37,249 bases of DNA from DATJPW01 sp035506215. Lineage in GTDB: Bacteria; Desulfobacterota; Desulfomonilia; Desulfomonilales; Desulfomonilaceae. Under the pieces are notes generated by a model. That model searched no databases. It was given only the letters and a program-made list of their open reading frames with translations, and had not been told where the DNA came from. Each line of letters starts with the position of its first letter. Positions within the stretch are counted from its first letter, which is position 1. The stretch is taken from positions 1 to 37,249 of the forward strand of contig DATJPW010000039.1 of assembly GCA_035506215.1 (NCBI GenBank). Reading direction: 5' to 3'. Positions 23,868-31,609 of this stretch are shown one piece after another. The translations under genes were made by a program, and so were the position numbers.

Positions 23868-23919
23868 GTAGGGGCGCATGGCATGCGCCCAAATGAGGGC
23901 GGACGCCGTCCGCCCCTAC
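23868..23919. repeat. GTAGGGGCG-type inverted repeat, copy B (composite palindrome)
   Basis: GTAGGGGCG and CGCCCCTAC form the outer ends. Inside, two further palindromes lie in tandem (GGGCGCAT..ATGCGCCC and GGGCGGACG..CGTCCGCCC). The outer ends match the repeat at 3599-3628. A cruciform or cloverleaf-like RNA fold is possible. Confidence 0.6.
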
Positions 23920-23998
23920 AGGACGGCAATTGCAATCCCGGGAACGCCGGATTTCATACCAGGTCGCGTTCAAACAGTGAACAATGTGTTAGGTCGGG

Positions 23999-24026
23999 CA
24001 CGGACCTGAGTAAGCTCGGGTCCGTG
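23999..24026. repeat. 12-bp hairpin (CACGGACC...GGTCCGTG)
   Basis: CACGGACCTGAG (23999-24010) pairs with CTCGGGTCCGTG (24015-24026) with one mismatch and a four-base loop TAAG. No T-run. It lies between convergent genes and may act as a bidirectional 3' structure. Confidence 0.55.
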
Positions 24027-24095
24027 GCACCCCGATGCGTAACAGAATGGATACAATTGGCTTCTATTTCCAATTGACAGGAATACGCGGATTCG

Positions 24096-24293
24096 CTACC
24101 ACCCGCGCCGCCTTATGGAAGTAGCTTTCAGCGAAGCTTTTCGTTGTTCGTCCGGAATACGAAGGAAGTGATCTACGGCAGCCACGACGATATCGCGGGT
24201 GGATTCACCCAGGCGTGCGGACAGTTCCTCAACTTTGTCCATGAGGTCCTCGGGCAATTGAAAGGTGTCAGTCTGATGCGAGTCGACATTCAT
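24096..24293 (-). CDS. Ribbon-helix-helix (CopG-like) protein, orphan
   Basis: 65 residues. The pattern TFQLPEDLMDKVEELSARLG followed by ESTRDIVVAAVDHFLRI is a ribbon strand and two helices, the short DNA-binding fold of many antitoxins and small repressors. The C-terminal RKASLKATSIRRRGW is basic. No ribosome site of note precedes ATG 24293. No toxin gene (RelE, ParE, PIN) adjoins it: the next gene is ribF and the previous gap is repeats. It may be a solitary regulator or the remnant of a toxin-antitoxin pair. Confidence 0.6.
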   Translation of the reverse strand: MNVDSHQTDTFQLPEDLMDKVEELSARLGESTRDIVVAAVDHFLRIPDEQRKASLKATSIRRRGW

Positions 24294-24336
24294 AGGCGAG
24301 CACCATTTATTGAAAAGCCGCTGTCCAGCTAGTAAA

Positions 24337-25275
24337 TTACGGCATCCGGGGCGAGCCCGTCAAAATTTCCCTGCTAAGTTCGATGTCTTTCCTGATCTGA
24401 GCTTTCAGTGCGTCAATTCCGTCAAATTTCATTTCAGGCCTGAGCCTTTCCACTAGATAGACCTTCACTATATCGCCGTACACTTCCTGGTCAAAATCGA
24501 GAATATGCACTTCGTATGAGACTCGTCGATCTTCAAACGTCGGATTGTAGCCGATATTCATGACACCCTGGTATATGGATTCCCTCGCCCTGCAATATAC
24601 CGCATAGACTCCCTCGGGTGGATGAAGCTTCACTTCAGGCTTTATGTTTGCTGTGGGAATCCCGAACCCTTTGCCGCGATGATGCCCGTGAATCACCCTT
24701 CCCTCGATAGTGAATTCGCGGCCCAGTAGTCGGTTGGCTTCGCGAATTTCTCCTCGCGTCAATTGGTCCCTTATTTTGCTTGACGAGACTACCGTATCGT
24801 CAATTCGGACTGGTGGTATCACATGAACCCTGAAGCCCATGTCCGACGCCATTTTCTTCAATGTCTGAACAGTGCCGATCCTGTCTTTGCCAAAACGGTA
24901 GTTTTCCCCCACAAAGAGCTCTCTTGTGCCGAGCTCCTCAACAAGCACATTCTGAACGAACTCCTCTGGAGACACGGCCGCGAATTCCAGGGTAAACTCG
25001 GCCAGAATGAGGATGTCGACTCCCAGGTGCTCTAGTATATCCGCTCTCTCGCCAGGAGTCGTTATCCTGGGAATTTCCGGGGCCTTCCGCAGCACAACCC
25101 GAGGATGGGGATCAAAGGTATAAACTACCGCATCCCGCCCCTTAGGTCGGGCCGATTCCACCGTTCGCCTGATTATCTCCTGATGTCCCAGGTGTACGCC
25201 GTCGAAATTACCCAGAGCTACTGAAGGTGCTTTGAAGTTTTGATAGACCTTTTCGCGAACGCGAATGATTTCCAT
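24337..25275 (-). CDS. ribF: Bifunctional riboflavin kinase/FMN adenylyltransferase
   Basis: 312 residues, normal length. It converts riboflavin to FMN and FMN to FAD. The N-terminal FAD synthetase domain carries GNFDGVHLGHQ (22-32) and the SSSKIR motif; the C-terminal riboflavin kinase domain carries HGHHRGKGFGIPTANI, the PTAN motif being diagnostic. It is the last gene of a minus-strand run (UPF0280, phosphoesterase, HIT, LapA-like), about 99 bases after the LapA-like gene. No FMN riboswitch was recognised upstream. The ribosome site is weak. Confidence 0.95.
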   Translation of the reverse strand: MEIIRVREKVYQNFKAPSVALGNFDGVHLGHQEIIRRTVESARPKGRDAVVYTFDPHPRVVLRKAPEIPRITTPGERADILEHLGVDILILAEFTLEFAAVSPEEFVQNVLVEELGTRELFVGENYRFGKDRIGTVQTLKKMASDMGFRVHVIPPVRIDDTVVSSSKIRDQLTRGEIREANRLLGREFTIEGRVIHGHHRGKGFGIPTANIKPEVKLHPPEGVYAVYCRARESIYQGVMNIGYNPTFEDRRVSYEVHILDFDQEVYGDIVKVYLVERLRPEMKFDGIDALKAQIRKDIELSREILTGSPRMP

Positions 25276-25374
25276 GCTTTTTTGGTGCGAAATGAATGGG
25301 CCGTTCAGCCGGGCTACAGATAATTGCTGCTAATCACACAGAGCCGTGCGTCTCACAGAGTGTAACCATGGGCC

Positions 25375-25791
25375 TCATGAAGATCCCGATAGAGACGTTT
25401 TGGATTCGGGGGCATCCGGATAGGGCTGCCCGCTTTGGAATGAGGGCGGTTCTACGGCTGTTTGTTCCGATTCCTTTCTCAGGCGGTCTATCTCGGCTTC
25501 CAAGCCCTTGACAAGCCCGGTCAATCGGGCCATTTCACCTTGGCTTTCCTGCTCGGCACGTATCATCTTACGCCTTTCACGCCTCCACTTCAATTGAGTT
25601 ACCAAGTCCCCCGCCGCTGCAATGATAATCCCAATGGAGACGCAAAGAGTCACTAGTTCCCAGAAGGCCATTCTAATGGGTTCGGAAAGACCGAAATAGT
25701 TGATCTGCAACTCCAGGTCCTTGTTCTTCATGAATATCGAGATTACCAGAACGATGAAAGCAACTTCTATAAGCCTCTTGACAAATTTCAT
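25375..25791 (-). CDS. LapA-like two-helix membrane protein with a coiled-coil tail
   Basis: 138 residues. Two membrane segments (about 8-22 and 40-62) separated by a short loop with FGLSEPIRMAFWELV are typical of LapA-domain (DUF1049) proteins. The C-terminal part (65-110) is a basic then heptad-rich coiled coil (MARLTGLVKGLEAEIDRLRK), followed by a Pro/Ser-rich disordered tail. E. coli LapA acts with LapB in controlling LPS synthesis, but a LapB gene is not adjacent. The start shares one base with the stop of the HIT gene (TAATG), showing tight coupling. The ribosome site GAGGTG lies inside the upstream gene's end. Confidence 0.75.
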   Translation of the reverse strand: MKFVKRLIEVAFIVLVISIFMKNKDLELQINYFGLSEPIRMAFWELVTLCVSIGIIIAAAGDLVTQLKWRRERRKMIRAEQESQGEMARLTGLVKGLEAEIDRLRKESEQTAVEPPSFQSGQPYPDAPESKTSLSGSS

Positions 25792-26303
25792 TATTTCACC
25801 TCGCTCTCGGACTCCGGATAAAGGACACGGAAATGCTCCCGAAGTTTCCGGCACGTACTGAGGAGATGCTCCGGGATAATCTTGACGTCGGCCAACACCG
25901 GCATGATGTTGGTATCACCGTTCCATCGTGGAACAATATGGTAATGCACGTGCTCCGCGACTCCTGCGCCTGCCACTGCTCCAACATTGATGCCGATATT
26001 AAACCCTTCGGCGTGCATGACTTCACGGATCACTCTTGTGGAACGACACACCTCCTCAATCAACAATGCGTTTTCCGTCCTGTCAAGCTCACATATGTCC
26101 GGAGCGTGCCTGTAAGGAGCCACCAGAACATGCCCGTTATTGTAAGGAAATTTGTTCATCATGGTAAACGCGCCATGAGCCCGATGAACAATCAGGTTGA
26201 TGTCGTCTTGGTCTGACCCCGATTTAGAACAGAAGATACAGCCGGGTTCCCTTTCCCCGCCTACTATATAATCTATACGCCATGGAGCCCAGATTCTGTC
26301 CAT
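25791..26303 (-). CDS. HIT-family nucleotide hydrolase/phosphorylase
   Basis: 170 residues from ATG 26303. It has the histidine triad H118-V-H120-Y-H122 (EHVHYHIVPRWNGD) and a CIFC pair (C22, C25) in the N-terminus as in Ap4A-type HIT proteins, opening with IWAPWR, a frequent start for this subgroup. It should cleave phosphoanhydride bonds of dinucleoside polyphosphates or adenylylated products. The ribosome site is weak. It lies 59 bases after the metallophosphoesterase and overlaps the LapA-like gene by one base. Confidence 0.9.
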   Translation of the reverse strand: MDRIWAPWRIDYIVGGEREPGCIFCSKSGSDQDDINLIVHRAHGAFTMMNKFPYNNGHVLVAPYRHAPDICELDRTENALLIEEVCRSTRVIREVMHAEGFNIGINVGAVAGAGVAEHVHYHIVPRWNGDTNIMPVLADVKIIPEHLLSTCRKLREHFRVLYPESESEVK

Positions 26304-26362
26304 AATTACTTTAACGAGTACTATATGCTGCCTGACACGGGGCCTGGACGCGTTGTCTCGAT

Positions 26363-26854
26363 TCACCGGTCGATGTGCAGGAGACTTGCCTCCACACGCC
26401 CGTCTATGATTTCAATCCGTCCGACTGTCCCCCGACCCGTATTAGGGTTGCGAGCCACTGCTCCTGGATTGAACATTCGTATGCCGTTCACTTCTCCCCA
26501 AAATGGAACATGCGAGTGGCCGTAAACGATTATATCGAGTTTTTCAGATTCCAACCGGTTAATCAGTCTCTCCTGCAATCCTTGCTTCGCTCCCCATCCA
26601 TGGATCAATCCAATGCGCATTCCGGCGAGTGAGACAATCCTTTTCTGGGGAAGGACCTCGGCGACCTCAAAATCATCCATGTTCCCGCAAACGGCCACAA
26701 CATTCTTCTTTTCGAGGCGTTCCAGAACATTCCGGGATACAATGTCTCCTGCATGAAGAATCACGTCATCAGCCCCGAGAATGTCTTCCAGGATATGTTC
26801 CAGGATGAGGTCCGGCGATGTCATGTGGGTATCAGAAAGGACGCCGATTCTCAT
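26363..26854 (-). CDS. YfcE/MJ0936-type metallophosphoesterase
   Basis: 163 residues. A calcineurin-like fold for small phosphodiesters: D8 and H10 (GVLSDTH), HAGDIV, CGNMDD (N), GLIHGWG (H) and YGHSHVPF (H-x-H), all present, giving a complete dinuclear metal site. Physiological substrate unknown. It lies 10 bases after the UPF0280 gene, within the same operon. Normal length for the subfamily. Confidence 0.92.
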   Translation of the reverse strand: MRIGVLSDTHMTSPDLILEHILEDILGADDVILHAGDIVSRNVLERLEKKNVVAVCGNMDDFEVAEVLPQKRIVSLAGMRIGLIHGWGAKQGLQERLINRLESEKLDIIVYGHSHVPFWGEVNGIRMFNPGAVARNPNTGRGTVGRIEIIDGRVEASLLHIDR

Positions 26855-26864
26855 AATTCAGTCT

Positions 26865-27602
26865 TCAAGTCTTCGAATCTCCGTTCGCACTACGCAATAC
26901 CAGATCGCCGCCGGCAACTATAGTTGTCCCCGAGATAATAACGACCCCGCCCACGTCGGGATATCTTCCCACCCGCTCCAAAACGGACCCGAGGCGTTCT
27001 CCTCGCACGAGTCGATCTCCGATATCCCGCGCGTATGACGCGGCCCAGCACGCGGACCTGGACACGACCGTGATCGCGTGAATCCCGTGACCCGGAACGT
27101 ACGTCGAGACCCCAAAAGTATTGCTCATCACAGGCAGTGCAAGAATGAGCTTTTCGTGCATGGGAGACCCTTGTGCGTACAGGTAGATGTCAAGCGGGAG
27201 CGAGCAACGGATAAACGCATCTCCACCACTGGCTACGATTAGTCTCGGAGAGTCAGCGGCCAAATCCCTACCGACAAAATCCGCGATGGCCCCGCTCATG
27301 CACGTCATTGGAGGCACACCGGTATTGTGACTCGACAAATCGCTATATCGAACTATCTCAGGGGCCGAAGCATAAACTTGAATCGGACCGGTAGACTCTC
27401 GGAAGGCAGGATGCTGACGCAAGTATTCCTCAATCTGGTAGCGGTACCGAAAAATCGCATCCTTCGCCTTTGCGCTCAAGTCGCTTTCAGCTTGAATGTG
27501 AAGCTTCGTTTCGCGAACCTCGAGTTCGAAGCTCACTCCATGGGTCAGGGGAATCCGGTTCCGATAGTTCTTTCTCTCATAAATGTCATAAACAGGCGGC
27601 AT
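26865..27602 (-). CDS. UPF0280-family (ApbE-like fold) protein
   Basis: 245 residues. It matches the UPF0280 group by its opening Y.E..YR..........F....V.ETDL-type pattern (here FELEVRETKLHIQAESDL), the MSGAIADFVG helix, VASGGDAFIR, and HAITVVSRSACWAASYA. The fold is related to ApbE flavin transferases but no activity is known. It is the first gene of a five-gene minus-strand run. A promoter candidate lies at 27669-27697. Confidence 0.82.
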   Translation of the reverse strand: MPPVYDIYERKNYRNRIPLTHGVSFELEVRETKLHIQAESDLSAKAKDAIFRYRYQIEEYLRQHPAFRESTGPIQVYASAPEIVRYSDLSSHNTGVPPMTCMSGAIADFVGRDLAADSPRLIVASGGDAFIRCSLPLDIYLYAQGSPMHEKLILALPVMSNTFGVSTYVPGHGIHAITVVSRSACWAASYARDIGDRLVRGERLGSVLERVGRYPDVGGVVIISGTTIVAGGDLVLRSANGDSKT

Positions 27603-27926
27603 GACACTCGAACCACAGTTTTTGAATGGATTCAGCTTCTTATAAATCCATGGCTCTCTTGTTGATGATTATTCATCGGGCGCTGAGACCCTGTCAAGGA
27701 TAATTTCCCCATGATTTTTCGAGTCGAAGTCACACATACGCTCATGCCCTTGTTGCCGGAAGTTCGATGAAATCGGGGAAGTGCGGTTAGCTTGATTCGG
27801 AGCTTACAGGACGGTGGCGATGAACAGTTATTCTTGTGCCCGCCTGAAAGACTGCAAGTAAACACTTTTCGTAGGTAAGGTCCGCGATGCCGGTTACCCA
27901 TCCTCAACAATGTTCCGCCGCGCGGC
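27603..27926. other. Intergenic region with a promoter
   Basis: 324 bases between two minus-strand genes. Contains the promoter at 27669-27697. The small open frames here have no ribosome site or family resemblance. Confidence 0.6.
27669..27697 (-). promoter_or_regulatory. Sigma-70-type promoter candidate for the UPF0280-ribF run
   Basis: On the minus strand TTGACA (27692-27697), a 17-base spacer and GAATAA (27669-27674); the -10 could also be read one or two bases on as AATAAT. It lies about 65 bases upstream of the UPF0280 start. Confidence 0.5.
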
Positions 27927-29303
27927 TCAGTCTTTTGAACCGCCCCCCCGAGCACCCATCAATCCGCTGTTCAGGGATTCAAGGTCATAAGCTTTGATTT
28001 GAGTCCTAGACCGGAGAAATGCCAGCCAATCCGTCTTCTTCCTCTCCAGAACGATTAATCTCCGACCAGGAATGCCCGGCAATGTGTCCACGGCAAAATC
28101 TATAACCATTCCGGACAGCTTGGGACTCCTCCATTTTTCTTGTAGGGCTTCACCGTTCCAGGTCAGGGCGGTCACTTGACCCTCATCGAGCATCTTGCTG
28201 CGACTGAGCATTCTCAATGTTGTAGAACTGTGAACTGAGGCGAGAATTTCCTGGACCGAGTCTCCCCTGAGACCCAAGGCCAGAATGCGCGGTCTGCAGT
28301 AACCTTCATCCCACCCATCTGGATTGTCAAACGTTGCCTCTACTCTCGCCCGTTGCTCCGGTCCGGCCAGCCTCAGGATCACATCCGAGCCGCCATAATA
28401 ATCCCTGGATAGGTACAGTCTCTTGCCGTCGGGCGTGTAAACCCGCAGATGATCGCTCTTGTCGTACGCGGCGATGAGCGGCTGGTGTTTCCCTTCCAAA
28501 TCTCCGATCGCAAAGCCGAATATCGGGATTTTCATAGGAATACCGAAACGATCTTGAACCTCCAGCTCGTTTCCTTTGTCCGCCAAACGGTAGACAGGAC
28601 CGTCATAGACTTTCCTGAGTCCCTTTTGTTGCCCGAGCAGCACAGGGCCACGCGTGGGGTAATCGATTACTCTCAAGTAGTAAGGAAAATCAGTGACGAC
28701 AGGCACAAGACTACCGTTCCTGTATTCAAGAACGAATGAAGCAATAGAACTCCGATTCTGAGCTGTTACGTAAATGCGGCACGGGCCCTGCTTTCTCGTC
28801 TTGGCCACGTCCACCGCCTTTAATTCAAGGGTTCCAGCGGAATATTCGGCCAGTTGAGTTAACTGGTCCCCGGTCACACGGTATAGATAAACGTGGCCGG
28901 GATCTATGACGACAATTTCGTTCTGCCCGTCTCCATCTACATCGCCGACTCCCATTCCTATACCGAGTATGTGCAGTTCTTCACTTTGCCAGACCCGGCC
29001 GGCCTCACTTGTTTTTCTTTCAATCCCGGATGTCTTGGGTCCGGTAGTATCAGGTCGAGCTTCGGCGCTAACAATCCCTCGGACCAGGACATCAGAATGC
29101 CCTAATTGCGAATATTGGCGATCCGCGCGTTTCACATTTCCGGGAGTCACCTGAATTTTTTCGAATTCCGAGGAACGAATTCCTACACTCTCATCTTCCT
29201 GCCCTTCTTGCGCCTGAGCGGCGATGGCAGGAAATCGGCTGCCCACCGATAACATTCCCAATAAAAGAGCGCCGGTTACCAAAATAGGCCAGACTTTTCT
29301 CAT
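27927..29303 (-). CDS. Exported FG-GAP/VCBS-like beta-propeller protein
   Basis: 458 residues. It has a signal peptide (MRKVWPILVTGALLLGMLSVG, then AIAAQA). One clear calcium-binding FG-GAP/VCBS repeat is present (GVGDVDGDGQNEIVV) and further blades look degenerate (FAIGDLEGKHQPLIAAY, RILALGLRGDSVQEILA). So it is probably a secreted or periplasmic seven-bladed propeller. Its role is unknown; such proteins often bind polymers or other proteins. The nearest gene on the same strand is the Rrf2 regulator, 122 bases upstream, with no obvious operon link. Confidence 0.75.
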   Translation of the reverse strand: MRKVWPILVTGALLLGMLSVGSRFPAIAAQAQEGQEDESVGIRSSEFEKIQVTPGNVKRADRQYSQLGHSDVLVRGIVSAEARPDTTGPKTSGIERKTSEAGRVWQSEELHILGIGMGVGDVDGDGQNEIVVIDPGHVYLYRVTGDQLTQLAEYSAGTLELKAVDVAKTRKQGPCRIYVTAQNRSSIASFVLEYRNGSLVPVVTDFPYYLRVIDYPTRGPVLLGQQKGLRKVYDGPVYRLADKGNELEVQDRFGIPMKIPIFGFAIGDLEGKHQPLIAAYDKSDHLRVYTPDGKRLYLSRDYYGGSDVILRLAGPEQRARVEATFDNPDGWDEGYCRPRILALGLRGDSVQEILASVHSSTTLRMLSRSKMLDEGQVTALTWNGEALQEKWRSPKLSGMVIDFAVDTLPGIPGRRLIVLERKKTDWLAFLRSRTQIKAYDLESLNSGLMGARGGGSKD

Positions 29304-29425
29304 GTCCGTTTCTCCCGGACCGACTGAGGTGTGAAATCCATCATCTTCATTTCATTGAATCAACGGGACCGTGGCGGTTCAAACGTCCAACAGGTGGTTC
29401 CATCTCAGGGTCGTCATACCATGTC

Positions 29426-29893
29426 TCAAATGAAATACATATACCTGTGATCCAAGTCCCTGGAAACGCCCTGTTTACGAGCTAAAGCGCAGAGATCGGC
29501 AATCGATACTGAGCCGTAGTAATCTATAAGCAGCTTCTGCGTCTGCTTCCAAACACTCCTCGTGACGCAATTTTCGTAAACCTCGCAAAACTTTCGTTTG
29601 GATTCATCCTCCGAAAGGCAACCGACGGGAACAATGGGACCTTGTGCAGCATTAATCACATCACCGACACTGATTTCAGAAGGATCGCGAGACAACATGT
29701 AGCCACCGCGGGGGCCACGCCTGCTTTTGAGCAGTCCCGCCTTCAACAATTTGTTGAAGATTTGTTCGAGGTACCGCTGTGAAATCTTTTGTCGTCTGGA
29801 TATATCTTTGATCTGAGTCGGCTGTCCGCCCCCGTGATAAGCGACATCAAAAATAGCTCTCACCCCGTATCTGCTGGTTGTAGTAATACGCAT
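29426..29893 (-). CDS. Rrf2-family (IscR-like) transcriptional regulator with Cys cluster
   Basis: 155 residues. It has the Rrf2 winged-helix start MRITTTSRYGVRAIFDVAYH, recognition helix ISQRYLEQIFNKL (37-49) and wing KSRRGPRGGYMLSR. Three Cys (C92, C103, C109) sit in the region where IscR binds its [2Fe-2S] cluster (C92/C98/C104), with different spacing, so an Fe-S sensor role is likely. It may control Fe-S or Cys metabolism genes. It is divergent from the COX24-like/HExxH/FmdB run and has its own promoter (29942-29970). The ATG 29893 is preferred to the frame start at 29908. Confidence 0.88.
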   Translation of the reverse strand: MRITTTSRYGVRAIFDVAYHGGGQPTQIKDISRRQKISQRYLEQIFNKLLKAGLLKSRRGPRGGYMLSRDPSEISVGDVINAAQGPIVPVGCLSEDESKRKFCEVYENCVTRSVWKQTQKLLIDYYGSVSIADLCALARKQGVSRDLDHRYMYFI

Positions 29894-29941
29894 TTGAGGC
29901 CCTCGCATAGACTCTTAGAACATTAAAAAGAACTAGGACAA

Positions 29942-29970
29942 TTTATATTTAACTTTACTGCCAATGTCAA
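29942..29970 (-). promoter_or_regulatory. Strong sigma-70-type promoter for the Rrf2 regulator
   Basis: On the minus strand a perfect TTGACA (29965-29970), 17 bases and TATAAA (29942-29947). It is about 50 bases from the ATG. As Rrf2 regulators usually repress themselves, an operator may lie nearby. Confidence 0.7.
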
Positions 29971-30119
29971 GAACGATGCCCATATGCGCTTACGACGCGT
30001 AGGCCCTGCTTATACTAATGCTGAATTTCGTGCCAGGCCCCTCAAAGCATTTCACCCTTGAGACTGGTCCTGTAGAAATAATACCGTCAGCTTGGAGCGG
30101 AGCACGTACTCTGACGAAC

Positions 30120-30147
30120 TTGACATATGTAAACAATGCCTTATACA
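30120..30147 (+). promoter_or_regulatory. Sigma-70-type promoter with an operator-like inverted repeat
   Basis: TTGACA (30120-30125), 16 bases and TATACA (30142-30147), about 115 bases upstream of the COX24-like ATG. GACATATGT at 30122-30130 and ACATATATG at 30150-30158 form an imperfect inverted repeat flanking the -10, a possible regulator site. Confidence 0.65.
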
Positions 30148-30262
30148 GTACATATATGACAAGGAGTGACTTGTCGGTAACGTTTCTTGGGCTTGGAACG
30201 TTTGACACACCTGCCAAAAGTTGATAATAATATTCTTTTTACGAAACTCGGGCGAGGTGTGA

Positions 30263-30352
30263 ATGGGGAGCGTAGTCAAGAAACGACGAAAAAAGATGCG
30301 AAAGCATAAGTACAAGAAACTCCGGGCAAAACAGCGGCACCGGAATAAGTAG
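30263..30352 (+). CDS. AURKAIP1/COX24-domain-like basic mini-protein (29 residues)
   Basis: A 29-residue, extremely basic product: MGSVVKKRRKKMRKHKYKK then LRAKQRHRNK. It matches the AURKAIP1/COX24 (mS38-like) short-peptide pattern S[VI].KKRRKKM.KHK.RK known from mitochondria and several bacterial phyla, where members associate with ribosomes. It is too short for most gene callers. GAGGTGTGA directly before the ATG is a good ribosome site. The next gene (HExxH) starts 10 bases after its stop. Ribosomal or RNA binding is inferred from the family and charge. Confidence 0.8.
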   Translation: MGSVVKKRRKKMRKHKYKKLRAKQRHRNK

Positions 30353-30362
30353 GCGAGTTTTC

Positions 30363-30899
30363 ATGGGAGCGGAGGGGCTCTTTACACGGTCGGACCTGTT
30401 GACCATCTGTCGAGCGGCTTCCTTGGCCGAACGATTGACAGAGAAGCATTTTGACCTTGGCGAGAATCACTGGAAAGCCAATCCTTACGGGATCTTCAGC
30501 CTTAAGCAGGTAGACCAAAGTCTGTACGAACCGCATGCCTTTGCCAACGTTATTCGTTACAAAATTCGGGTCGAAAAACGCAGAAAGCCGGACGAACAAG
30601 AGAGATACGGTATCTTATTGCAGGACCCGAATATCCTGAGATCACTGTTGCGCCGCTCGAATCACGACCTTTGGACCGTTAGTCTGTTCGTTCTTACTCA
30701 TGAACTGATTCATCTGGTTCGCTTCGATAAATTTAATGTGGACTTCTTTGCTGAAGCCGGCATCAGGCAGGCGGAGGAGGATCTTGTCTCTTCGATCACC
30801 GGCGACATCTTGTCTGGAGTAACCAACACTGATCAATTGCTGGCATTGTATGCAGACAGGGAAGATCTGCCAATAACGTCAACATGGAAAACAAATTAA
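30363..30899 (+). CDS. HExxH-motif protein, putative zinc-dependent hydrolase
   Basis: 178 residues, unrecognised. A zincin-type motif is at H113-E-L-I-H117 within FVLTHELIHLVRF, preceded by a hydrophobic strand, as in metalloproteases; acidic residues at 138-140 (AEEDL) could give the third ligand. There is no signal peptide or membrane segment, so it acts in the cytoplasm. The N-terminal half is mixed alpha/beta with many charged residues. It lies 10 bases after the COX24-like gene and 12 before FmdB copy 2, so all three are probably one operon. The motif alone does not prove protease activity. Confidence 0.75.
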   Translation: MGAEGLFTRSDLLTICRAASLAERLTEKHFDLGENHWKANPYGIFSLKQVDQSLYEPHAFANVIRYKIRVEKRRKPDEQERYGILLQDPNILRSLLRRSNHDLWTVSLFVLTHELIHLVRFDKFNVDFFAEAGIRQAEEDLVSSITGDILSGVTNTDQLLALYADREDLPITSTWKTN

Positions 30900-30911
30900 A
30901 CGGAGGAATAG

Positions 30912-31127
30912 ATGCCGATTTACGAGTATCATTGCGACGCATGCGGAAAAGAATTTGAGGAGATGCAGAAATTTTCCGATGCGCCTATTGATAAATGCCC
31001 CATCTGTGGCGGTCATTCTCACCGATTGATTTCCCATTCGTCCTTTGTGCTCAAGGGAACGGGCTGGTACGTGACGGATTACGCGAACAAGGGCAAGAGT
31101 TCCGGTGGTAAGTCCAGCGGCGACTAG
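30912..31127 (+). CDS. FmdB-family zinc-ribbon protein (copy 2)
   Basis: 71 residues. MPIYEYHC opening and CxxC pairs at C8/C11 and C29/C32 (KCPICGG) are the FmdB signature; the tail has SFVLKGTGWYVTDYA, common in this family, then Gly/Ser/Lys-rich. CGGAGGAA precedes the ATG. It has a conventional FmdB C-terminus, unlike the His/Cys-rich tail of copy 1. It is the last gene of the COX24-HExxH-FmdB run. Confidence 0.9.
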   Translation: MPIYEYHCDACGKEFEEMQKFSDAPIDKCPICGGHSHRLISHSSFVLKGTGWYVTDYANKGKSSGGKSSGD

Positions 31128-31207
31128 AAACCTTTTCTCGTAGACCGGGAACGGTTTGAGCCAATTTAAACAGAGCCTCCAACTTAGACGGAATTGAAAA
31201 GGCCCCA

Positions 31208-31609
31208 ATGAAAATAAAGAGGATCGCGCATCTAGGCATTGCAATTAAGAATTTAGATGCCGCTCTGGAGTTCTTCACGGGTGCATTACCTCTTAAGGCT
31301 ACTCACACTGAGGATTACCAGGGGATGACCATTGCGTTCATCCCGGTCGGAGATAGCTCGGTAGAGCTGTTGCAGGATGCTTCCGGATCTTCGGCAATCA
31401 CAAAGTTCCTGAACAACAACGGCGAAGGTATCCACCACATAGCCTTTGAGGTAGATGACATAAACCAGGCTGTGGCGGAATTGAAAGAGAGAGGGATCAA
31501 ACTTATCGACGAAAAACCCCGCCCTGGTGCTCATGGAATGAGCATAGCTTTCATGCATCCGAAGGCCACGCATGGCATTCTAATGGAATTGGTACAGCCG
31601 ATGGAGTAA
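31208..31609 (+). CDS. mce: Methylmalonyl-CoA epimerase
   Basis: 133 residues, normal length. It interconverts (R)- and (S)-methylmalonyl-CoA between propionyl-CoA carboxylation or transcarboxylation and the mutase. VOC fold with metal ligands H8 (IAHLGIAIKNL), E53 (SVELLQ), the HHIAFEV pair near 76-77, and E127 (GILMELVQP). This is the best-supported methylmalonyl-specific gene here, and so argues that a genuine methylmalonyl-CoA pathway exists. It precedes the biotin carrier and mutase genes by 300 and 1070 bases, same strand. Confidence 0.93.
   Translation: MKIKRIAHLGIAIKNLDAALEFFTGALPLKATHTEDYQGMTIAFIPVGDSSVELLQDASGSSAITKFLNNNGEGIHHIAFEVDDINQAVAELKERGIKLIDEKPRPGAHGMSIAFMHPKATHGILMELVQPME

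Larger units (their letters stand above)
23783..24095. other. Repeat-rich gap
   Basis: No gene supported in 313 bases. It holds the composite palindrome 23868-23919 and a long hairpin 23999-24026. Confidence 0.65.
29894..30262. other. Divergent regulatory region
   Basis: 369 bases between the Rrf2 regulator and the COX24-like gene run, with a strong promoter in each direction (29942-29970 minus, 30120-30147 plus). No additional gene is supported. Confidence 0.7.

Noticed and set aside
24096..24293. Toxin-antitoxin system around the ribbon-helix-helix gene
   Set aside because: No toxin-like gene lies on either side; only the DNA-binding half is present.
30018..30224. 68-codon plus-strand frame in the divergent region
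   Set aside because: Contains the promoter for the downstream run and no family pattern.
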